From: Schizochytrium sp. TIO01
Taxonomy: Eukaryota > Sar > Bigyra > Thraustochytrida > Thraustochytriidae
Assembly: GCA_004764695.1 (NCBI GenBank)
Contig: SMSO01000014.1
Coordinates: 5,152,845 to 5,216,844, forward strand
Direction of reading: 5' to 3'
Length of the DNA stretch: 64,000 nucleotides
Shown in pieces: positions 11,873 through 23,845 of this stretch. Positions within the stretch are counted from its first letter, which is position 1; each line of letters opens with the position of its first letter. The position numbers and the translations under genes were made by a program. The notes beneath the pieces are model-generated. The model had not been told where the DNA came from. It did not search any database and saw only the letters and a program-made list of their open reading frames with translations.

Positions 11873-14800
11873 GCTCGCAGGACTACTCTGGTTCGCAGAA
11901 CTAGGCTTGATCGATGGCTCTTTCGATCTCAAGCATGCCGCTCTCTTTCTTCCTCTGTCGGCCAAGACTGACCACGCAGCGATAACGCGGAGGCTAACTT
12001 GGGCCTTATCGGACTTATTAGCACGTCGGCGTCATCACCCGCCTGGTACTGCAGTTTGTCAGACTTGTTTTAGTAGTTCAAGTTGAAAAGATCTCTTGCT
12101 TTTTGTTTTGCTGTTCACTTTATGTTTTACCTTTTCCGGACTTTCGTCATCGCTCACGTCTCCGCTTTGAAAACAGCCCGAGCTAACTAAGAAGAAAAGG
12201 GAGAAAAAAAGATCTTGCTACGTGTATCCATCAGTGGCCATGGCTGTCGAGCTCTCTGAGGGTACCCCGAAGCCAAACGAGAGCGGGGACGGGAGATGGA
12301 AGATACTGCTCTGCTCTCGGGGCTCCAAGTCTTGACAGGTTTCCGCTTTCAACGGCGATGAAAATCGCAATCTTTCGAGGATCCCTCAGACCTGACTGTC
12401 GCGGATTCAATTCCAGCTCCAACTATCAAAACTTTAATTTAAAAAATTAGAAAAACTTGCTTCTCATCTCCTTTTATTGGAAAAAAAAAAAAAATTAAAA
12501 AAAAATTAAAAACCCGCAATGCAAAAACAACTTCGATGCGAAGTCTCTTCTAAAATCAAAATGCAAAAAGATAACCACAAATCGTCATACATACATAGAT
12601 AGATAGTTAGATAGATACATAGCACTCCGTCCGCTGCGCCTACGCAGAGCTGTCGATTCGCCGCCTGGCAGCTAGCACCTCTCTAGCCAGTTCGCTAGAG
12701 AGGCCGCGACTCCTCTGTGACCGCATCAACGACGGCAGCAGGCCCAAAGGTGATGATGCGGTCGAGGATGCCGATGATGCAATCCTTCAAAAGGCTGAAC
12801 ATGGCGATGATGTAATTCTTTTTCGCAGAAAGCAAGCAAAACACGACTGTACTTTTTTAAATTAAATCAAAATATATGAAGAAGAGAAGCTCAGTTTTCA
12901 CCTATCAACTTTTTATTGTTATTTTAAGATGTCTATAGGTAAAACACTTTGAGCTATTGTATAATAAAAAGAAGAGAACAAAGATTAAATGATAAGATAC
13001 AGAGATTGACGTAGTACCAGCTACGTAGGAGTAGCACGCACTTTCATGTTTAACGGGATTTTGAGAATACAAAAAAGGCTTGTAAACGCCGCGTCGTTCG
13101 GAGCCGCCCGCGAGCAGGAGCGAAGGCCGTGTCTCCAGAGCTCCTTGGAGGGGTCCTCTCCAGGGCCCCAACGGCGTCAGCAGCGATGAGGTCAATCATA
13201 GAGCCCCGCTGGAAAAATGAAACTCGGAGAGAACTTGGCGCCCTTCTGCCATGCCGGCCGTCTCAGTGGGAGCTTTTTCGATTTTAATTTTAATTTATAA
13301 AATATAGAAATTAATGGATGAAAGAGAGTGAATGGACCACAGCTTTTTAATCCTTGATTTTTTGCCTTTTTTGCTAAAGAAGAAAGAAAAACTTCTGGTG
13401 ATTAGCAAAAGAAAGGTCGCAGTAGATAGCACTCACTGCTTTGGGAAAAGGCAGACAAGCTGGCAGAGTAGGTGCCTGGATAGTGAGATTGCCACTTAGT
13501 GGATGCCTGCCGCCACGACCCTCTCGAGAGGCCTGCGTGGAGAGGATGAGGACTTTGAAAGAGCACGGGGCGTGGATTTCTTTCATGAAGGAGTGTATGA
13601 AAGAAAACTCAGGTTGGAGGCTGAAGAAGCTATGAGCTGAGCTGTCCACGAAGACATGGAAAATCGGGCGCTAACGTGCGGCGGCGGAAGATCGATCGAC
13701 CATGTGGTCACTGGAAGGGAAGTTGGCACATTTGTTCCTTCCTTCCTTCCTTTCAAAAGAGAAGAGATGCCGCTGTGCTGGTGAACACACCTTCAAAATT
13801 AGGCACTTTGCACCTTTGGAAAAGGGCTCATCTTCAACAACACAGGGCACCTCCAACAACAATAGTGGGAAACTCTAACCTGCCTTTGGAATAGCAGCTA
13901 CTACCTAACGCTTGCAAAGGTTCTCGGGAGGTAGGTGTATGGCAGTTGAGGATACACTCAAGCCCAGAAGGCGCTTTGGGTTATTCTTGCTTCTCTAAAT
14001 TGCAGTTTTGCATAACCCACAAGGCGAGGAATTTGCAAACTATGCACTGTGACTATATCTGAAACTAAAACCATAGAAGAAGGAGGGAAGGAATCAAGAT
14101 GTCAAGAATGAATGAAATGTTTACGAAGAGAGATGAACAACAAGATACGAGCGCGAATAATGTAAACCTTCCACGCTTCAATTTTACAGGTATGTATAGG
14201 GGACATTCTTTGCTTCCCTCTAAATAGAACTACTTGTTAAATAATAGCAACCGCTCAACTGCCCTTCCTGTGGCCTGTTCCCTTCTTATCATATCTATAT
14301 GATGACATACCAAGATATTTATATATTTACTTGGAATGATGCCTTTACGTCTCCAAAAGAAAAAAAAAAACTTGCAAGGACATCATTTGAACCGTCAGAA
14401 ATAAAGAATTGGGAATTCATTTTCGTACATATTCTTCCTGATCAAAATCTAAGAGTCGGACTATTTGGCGTACGCCATCTCCCTTGTTGAAAGCCCATGC
14501 TTCTTGATTCACAACCACAGTTTTCTTACATGTACATGCAGCAACGCTGTCAAACAAGAAGTACAATATGGACTACTTCGTTGGCTAATAACGCGGTACG
14601 GTGGTATCGTTGGTCACACTTGAGTCGCCATGTTTAACACTATCAAAGGCGAGGTGAGACTATACTCTAAAAGAATTTGGGGTATATCAAGTTCTCAAAT
14701 CGTGAACTCGTCCGGGAAAGATTTAGTTCGATCTTTCCGATGATTGCAACCCCCAGGCTGACAGACAGTCGGTCTCCTTTCCAGACAAATCTCGTATACT

Positions 14801-15473
14801 TATGCAAAAGCCCTGTGCATCTCCGGGTTCATAGCCTTGGGACAGCGCATTTGCAAGACTACTGGAGATGCGTCTCATCTTCTTCTTCTTCTTCTTCGCT
14901 TTCAAGCCACGATGTACCCTAAAGGTTTTAATTATAAAGTTATATCTTATTTATTGTTTTAAATTTAATTTTTATAAAAATAGAAAATAAAAACATTTTT
15001 TAAAAAATCGAGAATCTTTTCTTAGGTCCTCCTCCTCTAACCAGGGAAAGAAGAACCAACAGGAAAGACGACCCCGAACGAAGCACGAACCGACGCAAAA
15101 TGCACCTCAGCCCCGGCTCTTCCGAGGAGGCCTGCGGATTCAAGACCCGCAGACCGAGGAGTCTCCGGGCCCTCTATCTGCGGAAGCGCGTCGTATTGTT
15201 GGTTCCCTGTCCCGGAGTGGCGGCGGCTTTTTCGATTTCAAGATTAGTTCGGAAAAGCGACGAAGTAGAAGCTGACGATTTAAAGAAACAAAGAATAAAG
15301 CAATAAACAAACAAATAAACAAAAAAAAATAAACAAACAAAATGCTGACGCGTGCTCGTTCGGATCCAAGAATCATCGGCATATCATGTTCGCGGGCGAC
15401 CTCGCTGACGTAAGACGCCAGGACATTGGAAAGGGACAGAAAGACTCGAAACTGTTCAGGTCAAAGCGGCTTC
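11873..15473. other. intergenic, no gene seen
   Basis: Unique sequence of mixed composition with A runs (12480-12515), a GATA tract (about 12595-12620) and a TTCC tract (13737-13752). No coding frame above about 95 codons and none with recognisable features. No RNA gene was recognised. Confidence 0.45.
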
Positions 15474-15537
15474 AAGCTCAAGCTCAAGCTCAAGCTCGAG
15501 TTCAAGTTCGAGTTCGAGTTCGAGTTCGAGTTCGAGT
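15474..15537. repeat. compound (CAAGCT)n-(GTTCGA)n hexanucleotide repeat
   Basis: Tandem CAAGCT units pass directly into GTTCGA units with single-base transitional units between, as if one hexamer array mutated into the other. CAAGCT and GTTCGA-type hexamers read as dipeptide repeats, but no gene is supported. Confidence 0.88.
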
Positions 15538-18500
15538 CAATGCCGCTGTTGGCTTTTGGAGCGCGGACGCAATCCTGAGCTCGCGCCAAGCTCCAGAATC
15601 GTCGCCATGAGCGATGGTTACTTCGTTGGCCTCGTGTTTGTTGCTGAAAGGCGTGAAGATAATTAGGATATATATTTTGAAAGGCTCGCCTGCGATCCGC
15701 CTATTCGTTGAGATTCTTCTCCTGCTTTGCTTCGAGCCCAGAGCGCTCCGGCGCCAGGGCAGAGGAAGCTCGCAGCGACAGCCCTTGAGCTCGAGCTGCA
15801 GCCACGCCCGCCCATCGCCTTCGATCGAAAGGCGCCTCGACAGGCTCCGAGGTCCTCTTCGTTTCTCTCTTTCACCGCTTCGAGGCCATAATCATAAACT
15901 TGCCTCGAAGAAGGAGGTCCTAGCGAGCCTAGGTAACGTTAGCAAGCTCGCGCGTTTCAATTCTGATAGTGATTTCCAAGATTTCCAAGATTTTAAGATC
16001 TCCAAGATCTCCAAGATTTCTGAGGTTTGGACTTGGTTTGTCCATGATGATCTGGCCGACCTGGAATCCAACTCGACGGCACAGCGGAGTCGAGGGCAGA
16101 CCCCTCGCGGCACCAGGCAACAGAGACCCCGAGAGAGTCTGAACGCGCCCGATGGCGTGGCGAGCGATCGGCACCGCAAAAGGGGCCTTGAAAGTGCGAC
16201 GTCGTTGCGTACGTCAGCGGCGCCTTCTTTCAATCGAACTGACTGAGACAGACAGACGAACGAGCGTGCGGCACCAGAGACTCCTGGTTGCGGAAGACTG
16301 GTCAGACGTAGTATGTATGTACGTGCCCACCTACCTCTACTTACTTACGTACGTAGCAGAGGCTGGCTCGTGGACCAGAGAAGCGAGGACAAAGAGGCAG
16401 TAGGTGTGCACCGCGGGGACGATGATGGATGGCAGATTTGGGCTGGTTCGACTCGAGGGTTGCCATGGCTGGCTTGGGCACGTAAGAGATTTGGGCTTGA
16501 TCAATCGAAGCAGGTGCACGGCAGACCAGGCAAGATTACGGCGTGAAGAGGTGGGAGCATACATAGCGTTAGTATTGGCTGGAAATCAAAGAAAGCTTTT
16601 AGCTGGATGAGACTTGAATTCAAGACGGAGGAGCACGATCTTTAAGCTTGAAAACAAGTACAGAAAGAGTCACGGGTTGAACAGGACGCAACCTCACTAG
16701 TCAGAGGCGACCCCTTTCAATCTTTAAACTTTGGTTTAAACCAAGCCAAGACAATTACTCGTTATCGGCGCAGGTCTTGCTGGAAATCCAGAAAACCCAA
16801 AAGCAGCAAGCCACAGAGAAGAAGCCTCCAAAGACTGGAAACGCTGATCTTTGCGGTGAAATTGACTCAATGAAACGGATCGTGTATTGGGAGCAGCCGA
16901 TAGATGCTCAAAGAACGGTACATAAAAATAAAGTTTAAAATGCCAGTCGAATTTGAAAAACCAAAGTTTCTCTCAGAGATGTTCACTAAACGACCATTAG
17001 AATACTACCCTTCCATTGCTTATAGCAATTGAGTGACTGGCCTTTTATGGGTGCTTTGTTTTATGTAGCCAATTCTGTTGTTTTGCATTTGGAGGGGTAG
17101 ATATTTCTATTTCTATGGCCACTACCGAGATTCTAGCTCTCTGTTTTCTTCAGCGGTAGTCCCTAATAATCACGCGGGCGTCCTTTCCGGCAGATGCACA
17201 GCTGCGAGCACGCTCGTGAAATGCTAAACTGATTTTTTTCGTCACCTTCCTTGCTGTACCAGACTATCGAAAATCATAAGAGTAGCGGTTGCTGCAACTA
17301 CACCCAAGCCTAAAAGGGAATACCCTCTCTAAATATACACCTGGAATCTAATCGTTTGACTATTGAAGGCCATCTTTGTCATTTGGTGTTGTGTGATGGA
17401 GCAAGCAATTCCAGCAGCACTCACGTTGACCACCGCATCCACCCTACCCTCAAAAACCCACGAATCATCGTCGTCATTACCATCGCCACTACGTGAACCT
17501 CTGCCGGCATAAACAGCGACAGTGCAGGTACCAATTCCTCAGGATCGCGCCTTGGCTGCCAACCGGAGACTTGGAGAACCCTCACAGAAACAGAACTCAT
17601 TCTGCACGAGCTGGGAACAGGGGTTGAGAGCACATTGAGAGTGCCAGTATACTCTACACTCGTAGACGCCTCCTAGCCTTCATTAGGACCTACCTACTGA
17701 CTTTGCTCCGTTTTTTCCCCTCACTTTTCTACTTTCCTCATATTTTCTTACAATGCTTTGGATAAAGTGGTCTAAAAAAGGGCCTTTCAGGAAAACCAGA
17801 GCGGCAAGCAAAAACTAACTCGCAGCGCGCCTTGCACTCTTGAGCACGCTGAGTGGAGCGCCGAAGTGAACGGCATTTACGCGCGAAGGACTTGCGGCGC
17901 TGTCTTCCGCCCGCAGATAACAGCTGTGTGCCGCAACGCGACCCGCCCCCGCCCCCTCCCGCGCTCGTGGTGAGCCAGAGTCGGTATCATCGGGCAGCAA
18001 CAACAGCTGCAGCAGCGACGACGCAGACTGCCAAAGCGACTTCGCTAGCTACTAAAAAGTGGAATAGGACAATCACCTTCCAACGCAAGTGCCCTTTCTT
18101 GCCGATAACTGTGCGGAGATATCTCGCCTAAGGCCCGGTTTTGGCGCTTCCAGGATCCTGAGAAGTTGCAGCTAGGTTTCATCTATTTTGGATGCTCCCG
18201 AATCGTCTTCTCGAACCCGTTTTCATATTGTTCTAAATAGACACTCGGGCGGCTTCTGGAAAATTCACGAACGAAAGGACCATCAAAACACGGCACAGTA
18301 ATTAGAATCACCATTTACTTGGGGGAAACTCCGTCCTCCTGGGTGTTTGAGACTTACGCACGTTTTCTGCATTTTCAGCTTTACTAGCTTTTTTGTCAAG
18401 AGGTGTGGCTACAAGCATTTTATTAGTCGAAGCTTCGATCTTGGAGATCAAGGGCTTTCTTGTGAAACTGAGTCCTATCCAGGTAGACCAAATAAGTTTT

Positions 18501-18717
18501 CAGCTGTTGCTGAGATATATCCGTCTGGGCTTCTGTTTTTTTGTTTTTTTTTAACTTGCTTCGTCAAGCGCGCTCGAAGCTTGATTTGGCCTGTGGTGCA
18601 GTTACAAACACTTTTTTGGCCATTTGCTTATTAATCACTAGCTCAAACATAATTGCACAAGGCCAAGAGTGGATCGAAGGAGGATATTGATCCCCTGCCG
18701 GCTAAGTCTAACCCAAG
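15538..18717. other. intergenic, upstream of the TAF4-like gene
   Basis: No gene recognised. A 15-20 bp degenerate tandem (ATTTCCAAG / ATCTCCAAG) lies at about 15965-16020; a frame reading through it for 210 codons is repeat-driven. The segment 16620-17420 is plain unique sequence. The last kilobase presumably holds the promoter of the gene starting at 18718; no specific element can be pointed out. Confidence 0.45.
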
Positions 18718-21700
18718 ATGGAGGAAGAAGATCTTTTTGGAGATGACAGTCGATTTCTTCAGAATAGCTCGAGTGGCCGATCCTCGCAGCATATGTCAAG
18801 CAGGGGCTCAATGCCGTATCATACCGGTGGATATCAGGGGCAACCGAGTGGCATGGGCCATAACAATAGCTTTTACGGCTACCCGCAAGGAAATGGTGGT
18901 CCTACCTACCCAATGCATCAGGTCCCGCAACCACAGCCAGCTTATGACCCCAGTTTGCCCGTTCGTTCTTGGGAGAATGGACGAAACTATCTCCTTGTGC
19001 TCCTTCGCTGGCTCTATTTTACTAACAGTCAACGTTATCCCCAAATTTTCCGTGACTCAGAGTCGAGACGCAATTTGGAGCGCCAAATCGAGCGTGCCAA
19101 CGATCCTCAACTCAAAATCCAAATTTTACGACAGTTCCAAAACGACGCTGGGGCCCAAGCCTTTCATAAAGACTACGAGTTATGGAATCAGCAAATGCTA
19201 GCTTTTTATAAGCGCTATTGCAAAGCCGCTGTAAGAGATCAACGCATTCAAACTGCAGTCGACGCTGTACAGAATCCTCAAGGTGTATTTGATCTTGAAA
19301 ATGCTGCTCGTCTTAACGCATCGATGGAGATGGTGGGAAAGATCCAACGTGGTGTCGTAAAAGCAATCGCTCGCAAGATTGACGAAGCTCTTTTGAAACG
19401 CAGAAACGAACATAGATCTAGCTCTACCCCTCAGGGTCAAAGCAGTCCCCCACCTCCTTCACAAACATCCCCTCCGTCACAACCTCAATCCCAACAAATG
19501 CCTCCTCAAGCCCAATACCAGGGGCAACACCAAGGGCAGTATGTACCACACGACCAAACTCGGCCCGTAGGAACACCTGCAACTCAGCCTCAGACTCAAG
19601 CGCATATGCAGCAATCTTCAGCTCAGCAACGTGCTTATCAGCAACGACTCTCAGGCCAACCCCAACAACCGGCGCTCCAGCCAACACCACAACAACTGTC
19701 GCAAAAGCCTCCGCAACAACCACAGCTAAAGCCAATAAAGCAGCAGCAGCAGCAGCAAGGTCGTCAGATGTCGCCTCCGCCCATGCAACAACCGCAACAA
19801 CAGCGCCCACCCCAGCAACTGCCTCAGCAGCAACAACAGCAACAACGCCCTCCACAGCAACAGGTGCCTCCGAAGTCCCGAGTCCAGACTGCCCCGACAC
19901 CTTCTATGCCACAAATGCCGTCGCAAAAACAACAACCACAACAGCCTCGCCAGCTTCTGAAACAAGAGCAAGCATCACCTGTGCCCATCCCAGCGCAACA
20001 AAAGTCGCCACAACATCGCCCACCGCGACCCGCCTCTGTGAACTCTACGCCACCAATATCAAAAACATCTTCGAATCCTGCACTTCAGGTCCCGCGAGAC
20101 AACCTTGCAGGGTCCAAAGAGGAGGAAGAAAGGCTTCGTGCAGAACGAAAACAAAAGCACGCTCAATTCTTGGAGCAAGAAAGGCGTCGTCTGCAGCTTG
20201 AACAAGCAAAAATAGATGCTCAAGCCAAGGCACAACAAGTAAGCGCGAAAGCTGCAAAACAGAAAAAGCAAGCTGCTGCTCCAAGCCGCCAGCAGCCCCC
20301 TCCCCAAAGAACCTACTCAGGTATGTCAGCATCGCAGCAAAATGCGAGTGTTATGCGCACTGCATCTGCCGGATCTGGTTCTACTCAACCTGGTGTCAAT
20401 CAATCAGTTGCAATGTCTGCTCGAATGTCAGTACAACCTATGGCCATGACCCCTAAGCAGATGGAGGCTGCACGGTATACAGCCAACCCAAACCTCATGC
20501 CAAAGCAAACAAAAGCGCAGCAAGGGCAAGCACGAGGCGCAGCTCGTTCTAATAGCATGAATTCCATGGGGGCTGTGCCTCTTACGAAGCAGGGATCTAT
20601 TCCATCCCAAACCCAACCAGGGCCTGCAGCTCGAGGCGCGCAACCAACGAGTCAGTACAGCCCTTCTACGATGACTCCAGCAATGATGAATACTGGAATG
20701 CCGATGTCGATGACCACGGGTCCTCAACCGGCCATGCCAGCGATGAGCAGAAACCCGTCGACAAGTTCTTCGAAACGTGGTTCTCGAGGAAGTAAAAGTC
20801 CCAACTCTTCAACTTCAAGACCTGGGGTATCTACAGCATCAACTGGTGCAGGTCGGGGAAGCACAGCTGGTCGAGGCGGCGCGGCAGCAGCAGGAGCTGG
20901 CAGCTCTCGAGGTGGTCTTGGCGGCATGAAAAAATCGCCGCAACCGCAAATGGGAGGTCGCGGAATGGGAGTAACTCCGCAAACATCGACACAAGCCCAA
21001 ATGAATTTCGCGCAGCAGCAGATGTACAGTGTTTATCCTCAACCGATTTCGAAGATGACGTCCGTGTACCCTTCCATGACAGCACCATCCACGACACAGG
21101 GAATTAAAAGGCCCCCACCAAACGGGGGCGCGCGACCTATGGTTCGGGCATCATCATCAGGAGGTTCTAGTATTACCTCTACAGGAACTACAAAGTCAAA
21201 GAAGAGCAACAAGTCGAATAAGGGAGCTGCAACTAATGTAATGCCTTCTCCGGCCGGCGCTCCCATGGCAAAGACCAAAAGCAACAGTAGTATGTCTAAG
21301 ATAAGGCTGGACCCAAGTACAGCGATGCCCACAACCACCACGAACAACACCGCCTATATACCGAATGTAGTACAAAGGCCAGGTACAAGTCCCTCAGTTG
21401 CCCCAATTGTAGCTCCTACGTCGACAACCGTGGCTCCTCCGCGAAGTTCCGATGCAAGCTCTGTTACGAGCTCAACTTCAAGACCCAACAAGCCAAAGGC
21501 TAAACCAAAGACGAATCGACAGGATTCGATGGGCAATAAGAGTATCGGGCCGAATGACACTGCGTCTAAGGTTCACCCGATTCTAAAACTTGATCATGTC
21601 CCCATGCCTCGTGAAATGACAAGTCCACTTGTGCGAGAGCGCGTTAAGCACACGCTTGGAAGCTCTTTAGTCAACCCTATGCAGGTAAAGGACCCAAATC

Positions 21701-22344
21701 CGTGTGTGGAGTACCTTTCCAGTGCATTGGATGTTTTGATTCGAGACTCACTTGTGGAGCTTTTAGGTCTAAGCCGTCATCGCGCTGAAGGTGAGTCGCA
21801 ACGTCGGCATATTCCTGAAGTGTCAAAGCCATTCAGTTTAAGCGACCGTTTGGAGATCCTGAAAAAGCGCAAGCTTTCGTTGGCTGCCGTTCGAAAGCCT
21901 GAAGAAGATTTGGAGGCACTCTTTACTGGCCTTAATGAACGTATGGAGAAGGACACGAAGAGTGAGAAGCCAGAGAAATCAAGCTCCAAGTCCAGGAAAG
22001 ATGCTGCCGCAGATAAGAAGAAACAGCTCATGCAATCGGAGAATTCTAACCCAGGAACTGTGCACAAGCTTATGCAAAAGGCAAAGACCGAGCAGCTCAT
22101 GGAGTACCGTAAATCGGAACGAAGTTTCCAGGATATGTTCCGGAAGTCCGTCGAGCAACTTAAACAGACTTCTAGTACACGTGATCAAGTATTGGTGCCT
22201 CTTATGTCTCAAACCCGTGGCTCTCGAATTACAGTTTCTATGCCGGAGCTTCGAACCTTCCTCGATGTGGATTACTGTGTTGCTGCACCAAAAGTCAGAA
22301 GAATTTGGGCAAAGTGCAAATGTGTCCAGACGCTTGAAACTTAA
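18718..22344 (+). CDS. TAF4-like transcription factor (probable TFIID subunit), Q/P-rich
   Basis: Single-exon frame of 1208 residues with ATG in a good context (CCAAGATGG). An N-terminal helical domain (about 80-230, beginning SWENGRNYLLVLLRWLYF) is followed by a Q/P-rich region (about 230-450), a charged coiled coil (about 465-520, EEEERLRAERKQKHAQFLEQ), a long S/T/G/P/M-rich linker (520-950) and a conserved-looking C-terminus (about 955-1208). That C-terminus has a histone-fold-like helix (SALDVLIRDSLVELLGLSRH), a second helix (SDRLEILKKRKLSLAAV), a charged helix with MQKAKTEQLMEYRKSE, and ends with ITVSMPELRTFLDVD. This order resembles TAF4: histone fold, QKAKE-type helix, then the terminal strand-helix ITRVNLRDLIFCLE. 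TAF4 scaffolds TFIID with TAF12 in the nucleus. Resemblance was judged by eye; other Q-rich coactivators remain possible. Converges on the ferredoxin gene. Confidence 0.58.
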   Translation: MEEEDLFGDDSRFLQNSSSGRSSQHMSSRGSMPYHTGGYQGQPSGMGHNNSFYGYPQGNGGPTYPMHQVPQPQPAYDPSLPVRSWENGRNYLLVLLRWLYFTNSQRYPQIFRDSESRRNLERQIERANDPQLKIQILRQFQNDAGAQAFHKDYELWNQQMLAFYKRYCKAAVRDQRIQTAVDAVQNPQGVFDLENAARLNASMEMVGKIQRGVVKAIARKIDEALLKRRNEHRSSSTPQGQSSPPPPSQTSPPSQPQSQQMPPQAQYQGQHQGQYVPHDQTRPVGTPATQPQTQAHMQQSSAQQRAYQQRLSGQPQQPALQPTPQQLSQKPPQQPQLKPIKQQQQQQGRQMSPPPMQQPQQQRPPQQLPQQQQQQQRPPQQQVPPKSRVQTAPTPSMPQMPSQKQQPQQPRQLLKQEQASPVPIPAQQKSPQHRPPRPASVNSTPPISKTSSNPALQVPRDNLAGSKEEEERLRAERKQKHAQFLEQERRRLQLEQAKIDAQAKAQQVSAKAAKQKKQAAAPSRQQPPPQRTYSGMSASQQNASVMRTASAGSGSTQPGVNQSVAMSARMSVQPMAMTPKQMEAARYTANPNLMPKQTKAQQGQARGAARSNSMNSMGAVPLTKQGSIPSQTQPGPAARGAQPTSQYSPSTMTPAMMNTGMPMSMTTGPQPAMPAMSRNPSTSSSKRGSRGSKSPNSSTSRPGVSTASTGAGRGSTAGRGGAAAAGAGSSRGGLGGMKKSPQPQMGGRGMGVTPQTSTQAQMNFAQQQMYSVYPQPISKMTSVYPSMTAPSTTQGIKRPPPNGGARPMVRASSSGGSSITSTGTTKSKKSNKSNKGAATNVMPSPAGAPMAKTKSNSSMSKIRLDPSTAMPTTTTNNTAYIPNVVQRPGTSPSVAPIVAPTSTTVAPPRSSDASSVTSSTSRPNKPKAKPKTNRQDSMGNKSIGPNDTASKVHPILKLDHVPMPREMTSPLVRERVKHTLGSSLVNPMQVKDPNPCVEYLSSALDVLIRDSLVELLGLSRHRAEGESQRRHIPEVSKPFSLSDRLEILKKRKLSLAAVRKPEEDLEALFTGLNERMEKDTKSEKPEKSSSKSRKDAAADKKKQLMQSENSNPGTVHKLMQKAKTEQLMEYRKSERSFQDMFRKSVEQLKQTSSTRDQVLVPLMSQTRGSRITVSMPELRTFLDVDYCVAAPKVRRIWAKCKCVQTLET

Positions 22345-23845
22345 TCTGTGGGTAGAATCGTATTAAGTAGAATGAGTATGGCTCGACAACCATACTCTTT
22401 GTTATTGATGTTCCCAATTTGTTTTGATTGTTGGAAAACTTAATTGTGTAATACGTGCACTATATTGTGAAGATATTGATCACCGTTGTCATTGATACAA
22501 ACTGACGATGAATGGTATATTGTATCTGGGTTTATAATACAAGTATACAAGTTGTCTCATTGCTTTCCCCTCTCTAGGACTCTCTGACTTTACATTTCAC
22601 ATAGTTTTTTTCAAAGTTAAAATATATATTCTTTTTTATGTACGTGCTTTTATTTTGATTGCCACATCAAGAAAACAACGTACTGAATACGGCAGTCCAA
22701 AAATCAAATTATTTGTTAAGTTTTATTCTGTATTTTCACGACTATTCATGTCACTTAAGTATCAAAATGAATCATCCACAATGCAACACGCAGGAAGTTT
22801 TTTCTGTTTTTGTTTTTTTGTTTCGAAACAAGTAATCTTACTTTATGAAGCCTTGACTTTCAATATTCATAGCTGTAGCTATAACACGAAGTTGGTCGCT
22901 GCAGTTGTAAATTTATATGAAACCTAGATCAAAGGAGACGTTCTCTTGTTTTAAAAAATGTGACTGGAGGAAAGAACCCCTTTCAAATTGATTGTAATTC
23001 ACTCATTTTTAACTTAAAATCGAGTTTGGTCTCTTATCACAGAAACAAATTAATTTACAGCCACCATATTTAATTATTCATGCAACACGATGATACGGCC
23101 ACAATAAGACTGGTTTTTCCAGTCTTGGTCTTATCTCAAGTACAACATACCATAGTAGCGATAAGATTGGTTCCGCATTGCGCACCAGAAAAAGAGGCGT
23201 TCAATCAGAAGTTAGTTCTTTTATATGTTTTTGTGGATTAATTGGTAGGTAGTAGTAGAAAGTATGTTCCCAGTTGACTATATTCAATGCAACGATAATG
23301 GCCTGCCTCCAAGATAAGTGTCACTATATTCCTTTATGTGGAATTAGCGAACCCATCAGTAGTAAAAAAAAAATAAAGCGAAGGAGAGGGAAACATCATC
23401 GTCCACATAACAACAGCTTCGTGGGGAGCCAGGACAGATGACAGCATTTGATAGTTTTCTCGTGAGGGTAGAAGGCTAGCGTGTTGGGGAAATGATGCGA
23501 GTGTGTTTTCCTCTATATGCTGACGAGAGGGGTAAAATGTGGACTAGTGTCTCATGCTAGCCCAAAAAAGGGAGCCACGCTAAACCGAAAGCTCCAAATA
23601 ACGGGGCAATTTGCAGCTAGCAGTAGGCAGCAGCACATTTAAAGGCAGTTTGTCGTCAACGAGAAAAAGAGAAAACACAAGTATACGCTTTCCGTTTGAC
23701 AAAACTACGCGTTTTGTGCGCGGGGAGAACAGACGTTGGTCTCTGGACAGTGCTTAGACACAGCGCATTTCTGCCTTGCTTCTCTTTACAAAAAAGCAAG
23801 ACGGGTTAACTAAAGTGCAGAGCAGTGACAAGACCGCCAGGGAAA
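22345..23845. other. convergent intergenic region between TAF4-like and ferredoxin genes
   Basis: Contains the two 3' ends. AT-rich, no tandem arrays, no coding frame above 90 codons. Nothing else recognised. Confidence 0.5.

Noticed and set aside
11539..12086. Asn/Gln/Ser-rich frames of 121 and 167 codons
   Set aside because: Driven by the ATTCA-family satellite; two overlapping frames are equally open.
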